From: Sipunculus nudus
Lineage: Eukaryota; Annelida; Sipuncula; Golfingiida; Sipunculidae
Assembly (NCBI GenBank): GCA_026874595.1
Contig: CM049306.1
Coordinates: 105,103,142-105,167,141 of the forward strand
Direction: 5' to 3'
DNA: 64,000 nucleotides
The notes below the pieces were generated by a model. That model had not been told where the DNA came from and did not search any database. It saw nothing but the letters and a program-made list of their open reading frames with translations. The translations under genes were made by a program, and so were the position numbers. This document shows positions 49,373 to 61,137 of this stretch, piece after piece (position 1 is the first letter of the stretch; each line of letters starts with the position of its first letter).

Positions 49373-52300
49373 TAAACTATAACGCGACAGAAATGGCAAA
49401 CCGGCCCGCAAAGAGTGCCTGTGGTCACTTATTTTATACGGCGAACGCTATAATTTTTGCAGTCACGGGAAAGCGTGTCTGTCTTTCATACTAAAACGCG
49501 TGCATGCATGCGTGATGGCATATGTATTTGTGCATGCGGGTTTTAATTTTTACAAAGTTGCTAAAATTTGCGGGGACCGTGTATGATTAAACAAAAGAGG
49601 TCATGGGCAGAAAGGCCATGAAACGCCAATTCATATGGTGTACAGTTTATGTACCTAAAATGTGTAGTTTTGGAGATATGGTTAAACAATGATAGTAGGT
49701 ACGGGGTTGCAGTGCAGCGCCCCCTAGCGGTAATTTTCCAAAAACTGAACAATTGCTTTCGAGATATTAGTGTATGACGTAACATGTATCAGTTTCAAAA
49801 GGATGCCTGCATATCTGTGGCCTATAGGGCATGTCACCGTGAAATCGCGAAATCTCATTCGACGAGAAACGGTGCGAGATTTTGCAAGATTTTTGGTTGG
49901 ATCACCGAGAACTCATCAAGGGCTACAAGATGCAAAAATTTTGACCTCTCTAGCATAAAAACTGACAGAGTTAGAAGCTGAAAACTGCATATTTTCAAAA
50001 TTCAAAGGTTTTACCCCAAAAATAGAGAAATCTGGCAATAGCGCACTTTGGCACCTATGCGCAAAAATAAGCCCATGGACCCTAGTTTAAGGTGCTGTGA
50101 TGGAAATGGCCCAATGTTTAATAGTTCTGGAGGTATAGCACCAAAACAAATTTTCATGTTTTTTCATCTGCAACGCCCCCTGGCGGCCATTTCCAAAATC
50201 TGAAAAAACCCGTTTCGAGATATTCTTATGTTACATAAAATATCTCAGAATCAGTAAAATTGCTGCAAATTTGAAAAATATCACGAAATTCCATGATTTC
50301 TCCCCAAAATTGCGTAACCATGGTAACAGCGAAATGAGGCAATTCTGCAGTGTTGGAAGTGGCCATGCAGTGGCAAATGAAACGGGCTACAGATTAGGTG
50401 CCTACGGCTATTTTTGACGAAGGTATGAAGAAAAAACCGTTTTTGAGCTTTTTGGTGACCCTGATCTTGACCCTTGACCGATCATGACCAAAAACAATAG
50501 GCTCCGAGAAGAACCGATTATACACTCTATCTATAAGTTTCAGGACGATTGGTGCAAAATTGTGGCCTGTAGAGCGGGGACATACAGACAAACAAACAAA
50601 CGGAACTGATCAACATACTTGTCGAAATCTCTGATTCCGGCAAGCAATAAACTATAACGCGACAGAAATGGCAAACCGGCCCGCAAAGAGTGCCTGTGGT
50701 CACTTATTTTATACGGCGAACGCTATAATTTTTGCAGTCACGGGAAAGCGTGTCTGTCTTTCATACTAAAACGCGTGCATGCATGCGTGATGGCATATGT
50801 ATTTGTGCATGCGGGTTTTAATTTTTACAAAGTTGCTAAAATTTGTGGGGACCGTGTATGATTAAACAAAAGAGGTCATGGGCAGAAAGGCCATGAAACG
50901 CCAATTCATATGGTGTACAGTTTATGTACCTAAAATGTGTACTTTTGGAGATATGGTTAAACAATGATAGTAGGTACGGGTTTGCAGTGCAGCGCCCCCT
51001 AGCGGTAATTTTCCAAAAACTGAACAATTGCTTTCGAGATATTAGTGTATGACGTAACATGTATCAGTTTCAAAAGGATGCCTGCATATCTGTGGCCTAT
51101 AGGGCATGTCACCGTGAAATCGCGAAATCTCATTCGACGAGAAACGGTGCGAGATTTTGCCAGATTTTTGGTTGGATCACCGAGAACTCACCAAGGGCTA
51201 CAAGATGCAAAAATTTTGACCTCTCTAGCATAAAAACTGACAGAGTTAGAAGCTGAAAACTGCATATTTTCAAAATTCAAAGGTTTTACCCCAAAAATAG
51301 AGAAATCTGGCAATAGCGCACTTTGGCACCTATGCGCAAAAATAAGCCCATGGACCCTAGTTTAAGGTGCTGTGATGGAAATGGCCCAATGTTTAATAGT
51401 TCTGGAGGTATAGCACCAAAACAAATTTTCATGTTTTTTCATCTGCAACGCCCCCTGGCGGCCATTTCCAAAATCCCGTTTCGAGATATTCTTATGTTAC
51501 ATAAAATATCTCAGAATCAGTAAAATTGCTGCAAATTTGAAAAATATCACGAAATTCCATGATTTCTCCCCAAAATTGCGTAACCATGGTAACAGCGAAA
51601 TGAGGCAATTTTGCAGTGTTGGAAGTGGCCATGCAGTGGCAAATAAAACGGGCTACAGATTAGGTGCCTACGGCTATTTTTGACGAAGGTATGAAGAAAA
51701 AACCGTTTTTGAGCTTTTTGGTGACCCTGACCTTGACCCTTGACCGATCATGACCAAAAACAATAGGCTCCGAGAAGAACCGATTATACACTCTATCTAT
51801 AAGTATCAGGACGATTGGTGCAAAATTGTGGCCTGTAGAGCGGGGACATACAGACAAACAAACAAACGGAACTGATCAACATACTTGTCGAAATCTCTGA
51901 TTCCGGCAAGCAATAAACTATAACGCGACAGAAATGGCAAACCGGCCCGCAAAGAGTGCCTGTGGTCACTTATTTTATACGGCGAACGCTATAATTTTTG
52001 CAGTCACGGGAAAGCGTGTCTGTCTTTCATACTAAAACGCGTGCATGCATGCGTGATGGCATATGTATTTGTACATGCGGGTTTTAATTTTTACAAAGTT
52101 GCTAAAATTTGTGGGGACCGTGTATGATTAAACAAAAGAGGTCATGGGCAGAAAGGCCATGAAACGCCAATTCATATGGTGTACAGTTTATGTACCTAAA
52201 ATGTGTACTTTTGGAGATATGGTTAAACAATGATAGTAGGTACGGGGTTGCAGTGCAGCGCCCCCTAGCGGTAATTTTCCAAAAACTGAACAATTGCTTT

Positions 52301-55300
52301 CGAGATATTAGTGTATGACGTAACATGTATCAGTTTCAAAAGGATGCCTGCATATCTGTGGCCTATAGGGCATGTCACCGTGAAATCGCGAAATCTCATT
52401 CGACGAGAAACGGTGCGAGATTTTGCCAGATTTTTGGTTGGATCACCGAGAACTCACCAAGGGCTACAAGATGCAAAAATTTTGACCTCTCTAGCATAAA
52501 AACTGACAGAGTTAGAAGCTGAAAACTGCATATTTTCAAAATTCAAAGGTTTTACCCCAAAAATAGAGAAATCTGGCAATAGCGCACTTTGGCACCTATG
52601 CGCAAAAATAAGCCCATGGACCCTAGTTTAAGGTGCTGTGATGGAAATGGCCCAATGTTTAATAGTTCTGGAGGTATAGCACCAAAACAAATTTTCATGT
52701 TTTTTCATCTGCAACGCCCCCTGGCGGCCATTTCCAAAATCCCGTTTCGAGATATTCTTATGTTACATAAAATATCTCAGAATCAGTAAAATTGCTGCAA
52801 ATTTGAAAAATATCACGAAATTCCATGATTTCTCCCCAAAATTGCGTAACCATGGTAACAGCGAAATGAGGCAATTTTGCAGTGTTGGAAGTGGCCATGC
52901 AGTGGCAAATAAAACGGGCTACAGATTAGGTGCCTACGGCTATTTTTGACGAAGGTATGAAGAAAAAACCGTTTTTGAGCTTTTTGGTGACCCTGACCTT
53001 GACCCTTGACCGATCATGACCAAAAACAATAGGCTCCGAGAAGAACCGATTATACACTCTATCTATAAGTTTCAGGACGATTGGTGCAAAATTGTGGCCT
53101 GTAGAGCGGGGACATACAGACAAACAAACAAACGGAACTGATCAACATACTTGTCGAAATCTCTGATTCCGGCAAGCAATAAACTATAACGCGACAGAAA
53201 TGGCAAACCGGCCCGCAAAGAGTGCCTGTGGTCACTTATTTTATACGGCGAACGCTATAATTTTTGCAGTCACGGGAAAGCGTGTCTGTCTTTCATACTA
53301 AAACGCGTGCATGCATGCGTGATGGCATATGTATTTGTGCATGCGGGTTTTAATTTTTACAAAGTTGCTAAAATTTGTGGGGACCGTGTATGATTAAACA
53401 AAAGAGGTCATGGGCAGAAAGGCCATGAAACGCCAATTCATATGGTGTACAGTTTATGTACCTAAAATGTGTACTTTTGGAGATATGGTTAAACAATGAT
53501 AGTAGGTACGGGGTTGCAGTGCAGCGCCCCCTAGCGGTAATTTTCCAAAAACTGAACAATTGCTTTCGAGATATTAGTGTATGACGTAACATGTATCAGT
53601 TTCAAAAGGATGCCTGCATATCTGTGGCCTATAGGGCATGTCACCGTGAAATCGATAAATCTCATTCGACGAGAAACGGTGCGAGATTTTGCCAGATTTT
53701 TGGTTGGATCACCGAGAACTCACCAAGGGCTACAAGATGCAAAAATTTTGACCTCTCTAGCATAAAAACTGACAGAGTTAGAAGCTGAAAACTGCATATT
53801 TTCAAAATTCAAAGGTTTTACCCCAAAAATAGAGAAATCTGGCAAAAGCGCACTTTGGCACCTATGCGCAAAAATAAGCCCATGGACCCTAGTTTAAGGT
53901 GCTGTGATGGAAATGGCCCAATGTTTAATAGTTCTGGAGGTATAGCACCAAAACAAATTTTCATGTTTTTTCATCTGCAACGCCCCCTGGCGGCCATTTC
54001 CAAAATCCCGTTTCGAGATATTCTTATGTTACATAAAATATCTCAGAATCAGTAAAATTGCTGCAAATTTGAAAAATATCACGAAATTCCATGATTTCTC
54101 CCCAAAATTGCGTAACCATGGTAACAGCGAAATGAGGCAATTTTGCAGTGTTGGAAGTGGCCATGCAGTGGCAAATAAAACGGGCTACAGATTAGGTGCC
54201 TACGGCTATTTTTGACGAAGGTATGAAGAAAAAACCGTTTTTGAGCTTTTTGGTGACCCTGACCTTGACCCTTGACCGATCATGACCAAAAACAATAGGC
54301 TCCGAGAAGAACCGATTATACACTCTATCTATAAGTATCAGGACGATTGGTGCAAAATTGTGGCCTGTAGAGCGGGGACATACAGACAAACAAACAAACG
54401 GAACTGATCAACATACTTGTCGAAATCTCTGATTCCGGCAAGCAATAAACTATAACGCGACAGAAATGGCAAACCGGCCCGCAAAGAGTGCCTGTGGTCA
54501 CTTATTTTATACGGCGAACGCTATAATTTTTGCAGTCACGGGAAAGCGTGTCTGTCTTTCATACTAAAACGCGTGCATGCATGCGTGATGGCATATGTAT
54601 TTGTGCATGCGGGTTTTAATTTTTACAAAGTTGCTAAAATTTGTGGGGACCGTGTATGATTAAACAAAAGAGGTCATGGGCAGAAAGGCCATGAAACGCC
54701 AATTCATATGGTGTACAGTTTATGTACCTAAAATGTGTAGTTTTGGAGATATGGTTAAACAATGATAGTAGGTACGGGGTTGCAGTGCAGCGCCCCCTAG
54801 CGGTAATTTTCCAAAAACTGAACAATTGCTTTCGAGATATTAGTGTATGACGTAACATGTATCAGTTTCAAAAGGATGCCTGCATATCTGTGGCCTATAG
54901 GGCATGTCACCGTGAAATCGCTAAATCTCATTCGACGAGAAACGGTGCGAGATTTTGCCAGATTTTTGGTTGGATCACCGAGAACTCACCAAGGGCTACA
55001 AGATGCAAAAATTTTGACCTCTCTAGCATAAAAACTGACAGAGTTAGAAGCTGAAAACTGCATATTTTCAAAATTCAAAGGTTTTACCCCAAAAATAGAG
55101 AAATCTGGCAAAAGCGCACTTTGGCACCTATGCGCAAAAATAAGCCCATGGACCCTAGTTTAAGGTGCTGTGATGGAAATGGCCCAATGTTTAATAGTTC
55201 TGGAGGTATAGCACCAAAACAAATTTTCATGTTTTTTCATCTGCAACGCCCCCTGGCGGCCATTTCCAAAATCTGAAAAACCCGTTTCGAGATATTCTTA

Positions 55301-58300
55301 TGTTACATAAAATATCTCAGAATCAGTAAAATTGCTGCAAATTTGAAAAATATCACGAAATTCCATGATTTCCCCCCAAAATTGCGTAACCATGGTAACA
55401 GCGAAATGAGGCAATTTTGCAGTGTTGGAAGTGGCCATGCAGTGGCAAATAAAACGGGCTACAGATTAGGTGCCTACGGCTATTTTTGACGAAGGTATGA
55501 AGAAAAAACCGTTTTTGAGCTTTTTGGTGACCCTGACCTTGACCCTTGACCGATCATGACCAAAAACAATAGGCTCCGAGAAGAACCGATTATACACTCT
55601 ATCTATAAGTATCAGGACGATTGGTGCAAAATTGTGGCCTGTAGAGCGGGGACATACAGACAAACAAACAAACGGAACTGATCAACATACTTGTCGAAAT
55701 CTCTGATTCCGGCAAGCAATAAACTATAACGCGACAGAAATGGCAAACCGGCCCGCAAAGAGTGCCTGTGGTCACTTATTTTATACGGCGAACGCTATAA
55801 TTTTTGCAGTCACGGGAAAGCGTGTCTGTCTTTCATACTAAAACGCGTGCATGCATGCGTGATGGCATATGTATTTGTGCATGCGGGTTTTAATTTTTAC
55901 AAAGTTGCTAAAATTTGTGGGGACCGTGTATGATTAAACAAAAGAGGTCATGGGCAGAAAGGCCATGAAACGCCAATTCATATGGTGTACAGTTTATGTA
56001 CCTAAAATGTGTAGTTTTGGAGATATGGTTAAACAATGATAGTAGGTACGGGGTTGCAGTGCAGCGCCCCCTAGCGGTAATTTTCCAAAAACTGAACAAT
56101 TGCTTTCGAGATATTAGTGTATGACGTAACATGTATCAGTTTCAAAAGGATGCCTGCATATCTGTGGCCTATAGGGCATGTCACCGTGAAATCGCTAAAT
56201 CTCATTCGACGAGAAACGGTGCGAGATTTTGCCAGATTTTTGGTTGGATCACCGAGAACTCACCAAGGGCTACAAGATGCAAAAATTTTGACCTCTCTAG
56301 CATAAAAACTGACAGAGTTAGAAGCTGAAAACTGCATATTTTCAAAATTCAAAGGTTTTACCCCAAAAATAGAGAAATCTGGCAAAAGCGCACTTTGGCA
56401 CCTATGCGCAAAAATAAGCCCATGGACCCTAGTTTAAGGTGCTGTGATGGAAATGGCCCAATGTTTAATAGTTCTGGAGGTATAGCACCAAAACAAATTT
56501 TCATGTTTTTTCATCTGCAACGCCCCCTGGCGGCCATTTCCAAAATCTGAAAAACCCGTTTCGAGATATTCTTATGTTACATAAAATATCTCAGAATCAG
56601 TAAAATTGCTGCAAATTTGAAAAATATCACGAAATTCCATGATTTCTCCCCAAAATTGCGTAACCATGGTAACAGCGAAATGAGGCAATTTTGCAGTGTT
56701 GGAAGTGGCCATGCAGTGGCAAATAAAACGGGCTACAGATTAGGTGCCTACGGCTATTTTTGACGAAGGTATGAAGAAAAAACCGTTTTTGAGCTTTTTG
56801 GTGACCCTGACCTTGACCCTTGACCGATCATGACCAAAAACAATAGGCTCCGAGAAGAACCGATTATACACTCTATCTATAAGTTTCAGGACGATTGGTG
56901 CAAAATTGTGGCCTGTAGAGCGGGGACATACAGACAAACAAACAAACGGAACTGATCAACATACTTGTCGAAATCTCTGATTCCGGCAAGCAATAAACTA
57001 TAACGCGACAGAAATGGCAAACCGGCCCGCAAAGAGTGCCTGTGGTCACTTATTTTATACGGCGAACGCTATAATTTTTGCAGTCACGGGAAAGCGTGTC
57101 TGTCTTTCATACTAAAACGCGTGCATGCATGCGTGATGGCATATGTATTTGTGCATGCGGGTTTTAATTTTTACAAAGTTGCTAAAATTTGTGGGGACCG
57201 TGTATGATTAAACAAAAGAGGTCATGGGCAGAAAGGCCATGAAACGCCAATTCATATGGTGTACAGTTTATGTACCTAAAATGTGTAGTTTTGGAGATAT
57301 GGTTAAACAATGATAGTAGGTACGGGGTTGCAGTGCAGCGCCCCCTAGCGGTAATTTTCCAAAAACTGAACAATTGCTTTCGAGATATTAGTGTATGACG
57401 TAACATGTATCAGTTTCAAAAGGATGCCTGCATATCTGTGGCCTATAGGGCATGTCACCGTGAAATCGCTAAATCTCATTCGACGAGAAACGGTGCGAGA
57501 TTTTGCCAGATTTTTGGTTGGATCACCGAGAACTCACCAAGGGCTACAAGATGCAAAAATTTTGACCTCTCTAGCATAAAAACTGACAGAGTTAGAAGCT
57601 GAAAACTGCATATTTTCAAAATTCAAAGGTTTTACCCCAAAAATAGAGAAATCTGGCAAAAGCGCACTTTGGCACCTATGCGCAAAAATAAGCCCATGGA
57701 CCCTAGTTTAAGGTGCTGTGATGGAAATGGCCCAATGTTTAATAGTTCTGGAGGTATAGCACCAAAACAAATTTTCATGTTTTTTCATCTGCAACGCCCC
57801 CTGGCGGCCATTTCCAAAATCTGAAAAACCCGTTTCGAGATATTCTTATGTTACATAAAATATCTCAGAATCAGTAAAATTGCTGCAAATTTGAAAAATA
57901 TCACGAAATTCCATGATTTCTCCCCAAAATTGCGTAACCATGGTAACAGCGAAATGAGGCAATTTTGCAGTGTTGGAAGTGGCCATGCAGTGGCAAATAA
58001 AACGGGCTACAGATTAGGTGCCTACGGCTATTTTTGACGAAGGTATGAAGAAAAAACCGTTTTTGAGCTTTTTGGTGACCCTGACCTTGACCCTTGACCG
58101 ATCATGACCAAAAACAATAGGCTCCGAGAAGAACCGATTATACACTCTATCTATAAGTTTCAGGACGATTGGTGCAAAATTGTGGCCTGTAGAGCGGGGA
58201 CATACAGACAAACAAACAAACGGAACTGATCAACATACTTGTCGAAATCTCTGATTCCGGCAAGCAATAAACTATAACGCGACAGAAATGGCAAACCGGC

Positions 58301-59540
58301 CCGCAAAGAGTGCCTGTGGTCACTTATTTTATACGGCGAACGCTATAATTTTTGCAGTCACGGGAAAGCGTGTCTGTCTTTCATACTAAAACGCGTGCAT
58401 GCATGCGTGATGGCATATGTATTTGTGCATGCGGGTTTTAATTTTTACAAAGTTGCTAAAATTTGTGGGGACCGTGTATGATTAAACAAAAGAGGTCATG
58501 GGCAGAAAGGCCATGAAACGCCAATTCATATGGTGTACACTTTATGTACCTAAAATGTGTAGTTTTGGAGATATGGTTAAACAATGATAGTAGGTACGGG
58601 GTTGCAGTGCAGCGCCCCCTAGCGGTAATTTTCCAAAAACTGAACAATTGCTTTCGAGATATTAGTGTATGACGTAACATGTATCAGTTTCAAAAGGATG
58701 CCTGCATATCTGTGGCCTATAGGGCATGTCACCGTGAAATCGCTAAATCTCATTCGACGAGAAACGGTGCGAGATTTTGCCAGATTTTTGGTTGGATCAC
58801 CGAGAACTCACCAAGGGCTACAAGATGCAAAAATTTTGACCTCTCTAGCATAAAAACTGACAGAGTTAGAAGCTGAAAACTGCATATTTTCAAAATTCAA
58901 AGGTTTTACCCCAAAAATAGAGAAATCTGGCAAAAGCGCACTTTGGCACCTATGCGCAAAAAGAAGCCCATGGACCCTAGTTTAAGGTGCTGTGATGGAA
59001 ATGGCCCAATGTTTAATAGTTCTGGAGGTATAGCACCAAAACAAATTTTCATGTTTTTTCATCTGCAACGCCCCCTGGCGGCCATTTCCAAAATCTGAAA
59101 AACCCGTTTCGAGATATTCTTATGTTACATAAAATATCTCAGAATCAGTAAAATTGCTGCAAATTTGAAAAATATCACGAAATTCCATGATTTCTCCCCA
59201 AAATTGCGTAACCATGGTAACAGCGAAATGAGGCAATTTTGCAGTGTTGGAAGTGGCCATGCAGTGGCAAATAAAACGGGCTACAGATTAGGTGCCTACG
59301 GCTATTTTTGACGAAGGTATGAAGAAAAAACCGTTTTTGAGCTTTTTGGTGACCCTGACCTTGACCCTTGACCGATCATGACCAAAAACAATAGGCTCCG
59401 AGAAGAACCGATTATACACTCTATCTATAAGTTTCAGGACGATTGGTGCAAAATTGTGGCCTGTAGAGCGGGGACATACAGACAAACAAACAAACGGAAC
59501 TGATCAACATACTTGTCGAAATCTCTGATTCCGGCAAGCA
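48509..59540 (+). repeat. 1.27-kb satellite array, 8 full and 1 partial unit
   Basis: Unit starts (ATGTATCAGTTTCAAAAGG) lie at 48509, 49784, 51059, 52325, 53591, 54857, 56131, 57405 and 58679. Unit lengths are 1275, 1275, 1266, 1266, 1266, 1274, 1274 and 1274. The length classes come from one small indel after CATTTCCAAAATC (9, 0 or 8 extra bases). In order, each unit has a CGAGA inverted repeat, ACGCCCCCTGGCGG (48898 in unit 1), GTAACCATGGTAAC (49039), a TGACC block (49181), (CAAA)n, a hairpin, and a 409-bp spacer with ACGCGTGCATGCATGCGTG and GCGCCCCCTAGCGG (49717). The last unit stops at the hairpin. Recurrent frames of 62, 65, 66 and 74 codons are artefacts of the unit. Confidence 0.97.
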
Positions 59541-59551
59541 ACAAACATACA

Positions 59552-61137
59552 AACTAGACGACCATAGGTCGAACGCTTGCCGGAAATCGGAAGTGAAACA
59601 CAGACGGACAGACAGAACATATAGTCGGTTTTCTATTAATGGAATGACTCTCAGGGACATTGCTGAGAATATGTGGCCCGTAGAATGACATATGAGACAA
59701 AGCAACGAGGAAGCAGACAAAGCTGACAACAAAAGACGAACAGACAGACATACTGACACATCTGTGATAACAGATTACAGACAAAAGCGCCGAAGGTGAA
59801 GAAGAGCAAAATTAGCGATAGTTTATGTAGGTAAGGTTTATAATTTTGGAGAGATAGCCAAAACATGATATGTTGGGGAGGTGAAAGTGCAGCGCCCTTT
59901 AGTGGCTATATCCGGAAAATGAAAAATCTGTTTTGAGATATTAGTGTAACACATAAGATGTACCAGTTTTAAAAGGATTCCTGAAAAAACTGTGGCCTGT
60001 AGAATGCTATATATGAGACGCAAGAACCAGCAAGTAGGCGGATTTTAGGACAACTGACAAACAGACACACTGACAAAGTGACACAAGATTGAGACCAAAT
60101 GACATTACTAGGTCATGGAGAAGACTCAGGGAAAGAAAATAAGCCATAGTTTCTGTAATTGTGCCTTTGGGTTTTAGAGATATGGTCAATATAATGATAT
60201 GTGTGTGAGGGTCATGTGCAGCGCCACCTAGCGGCCATATCCGGAAAATAGAAAAAATGTTTTGAGATATTTCTGTAAAACATAATATGCATCAGTTTTC
60301 AAATGCTTTTTTAAAAACTGTGGCCTGTAGAATGCTATATGTGAGACGCAAGAACCAGCAAGCAGGCAAATTTGAGGACAACTGACAAACAGACGGACAC
60401 ACTGACAAAGTGACACAAGATTGAGCCCAGATGACATTATCAGTTTATGGAGAAGACTCAGAGGAAAAAAATAAGCTATAGTTTATGTCAATGAAGCTTT
60501 GGGTTTTAGAGATATGGCCAATGTAATGATATGTGTGTGAGGGTCGTTTGCAGCGCCCCCTAGCAACCATATTCAAAAAATGAAAAAACAATTTCGAGAT
60601 ACTAATGTAGGACTTATGATATGTCAGTTTCAAAAAGATTCCTGCAATAATGTGGCCTTTGGCGCAAGATGATTGAAATCTCGAAATATCTCTATTCACG
60701 AGATATTTTACAAGATACTGCAAGAATTGTAATAAAATCTTGTAGTACTAGTTAAATGCTACCTGATGCAAAAAACTAGATCACTCTAGCTTTAGAACTG
60801 ACAAAGTTAGAAAAATAAGATCCCTTATTTTCGAATATCATGACTTTCCCTAAAAATTTGTAACCATGGTTACGGCAAATTTGAGTCAGCTACACACCAG
60901 ATGACAGGCCTTGGAATGACGATTAAAATGAGCTATTGTTGAAGTAGATACGACTAATAGTCACAAAGATATGAAGAAAAAAACGTTTTGAGAAGTTTTG
61001 ACGACCTTGACCTTGACCTTTGACCCGTTTTAACCAAAAACAATAGGGCACCTAGAAATTATGTTTTCGAACATCCCTGTAAGTTTCAAGGTTATTGTGG
61101 CAAAATTGTGGCCAGGAGAGTGGTGACAAACAAACAA
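59552..61137 (+). repeat. 1.56-kb composite module, copy 2
   Basis: Long-range duplicate of 22774-24333 with the same start string and the same microsatellite end. CTCF-like sites lie at 59892, 60221 and 60553, GTAACCATGGTTAC at 60860 and the TGACC block at 61002. Changes between the copies include GCGCCCCCTAGTGG to GCGCCCTTTAGTGG. Confidence 0.9.

Noticed and set aside
48509-59485. Recurrent frames of 62-74 codons, on both strands, in each satellite unit
   Set aside because: They repeat with the unit, overlap each other on both strands, and show no protein-like composition or domain.
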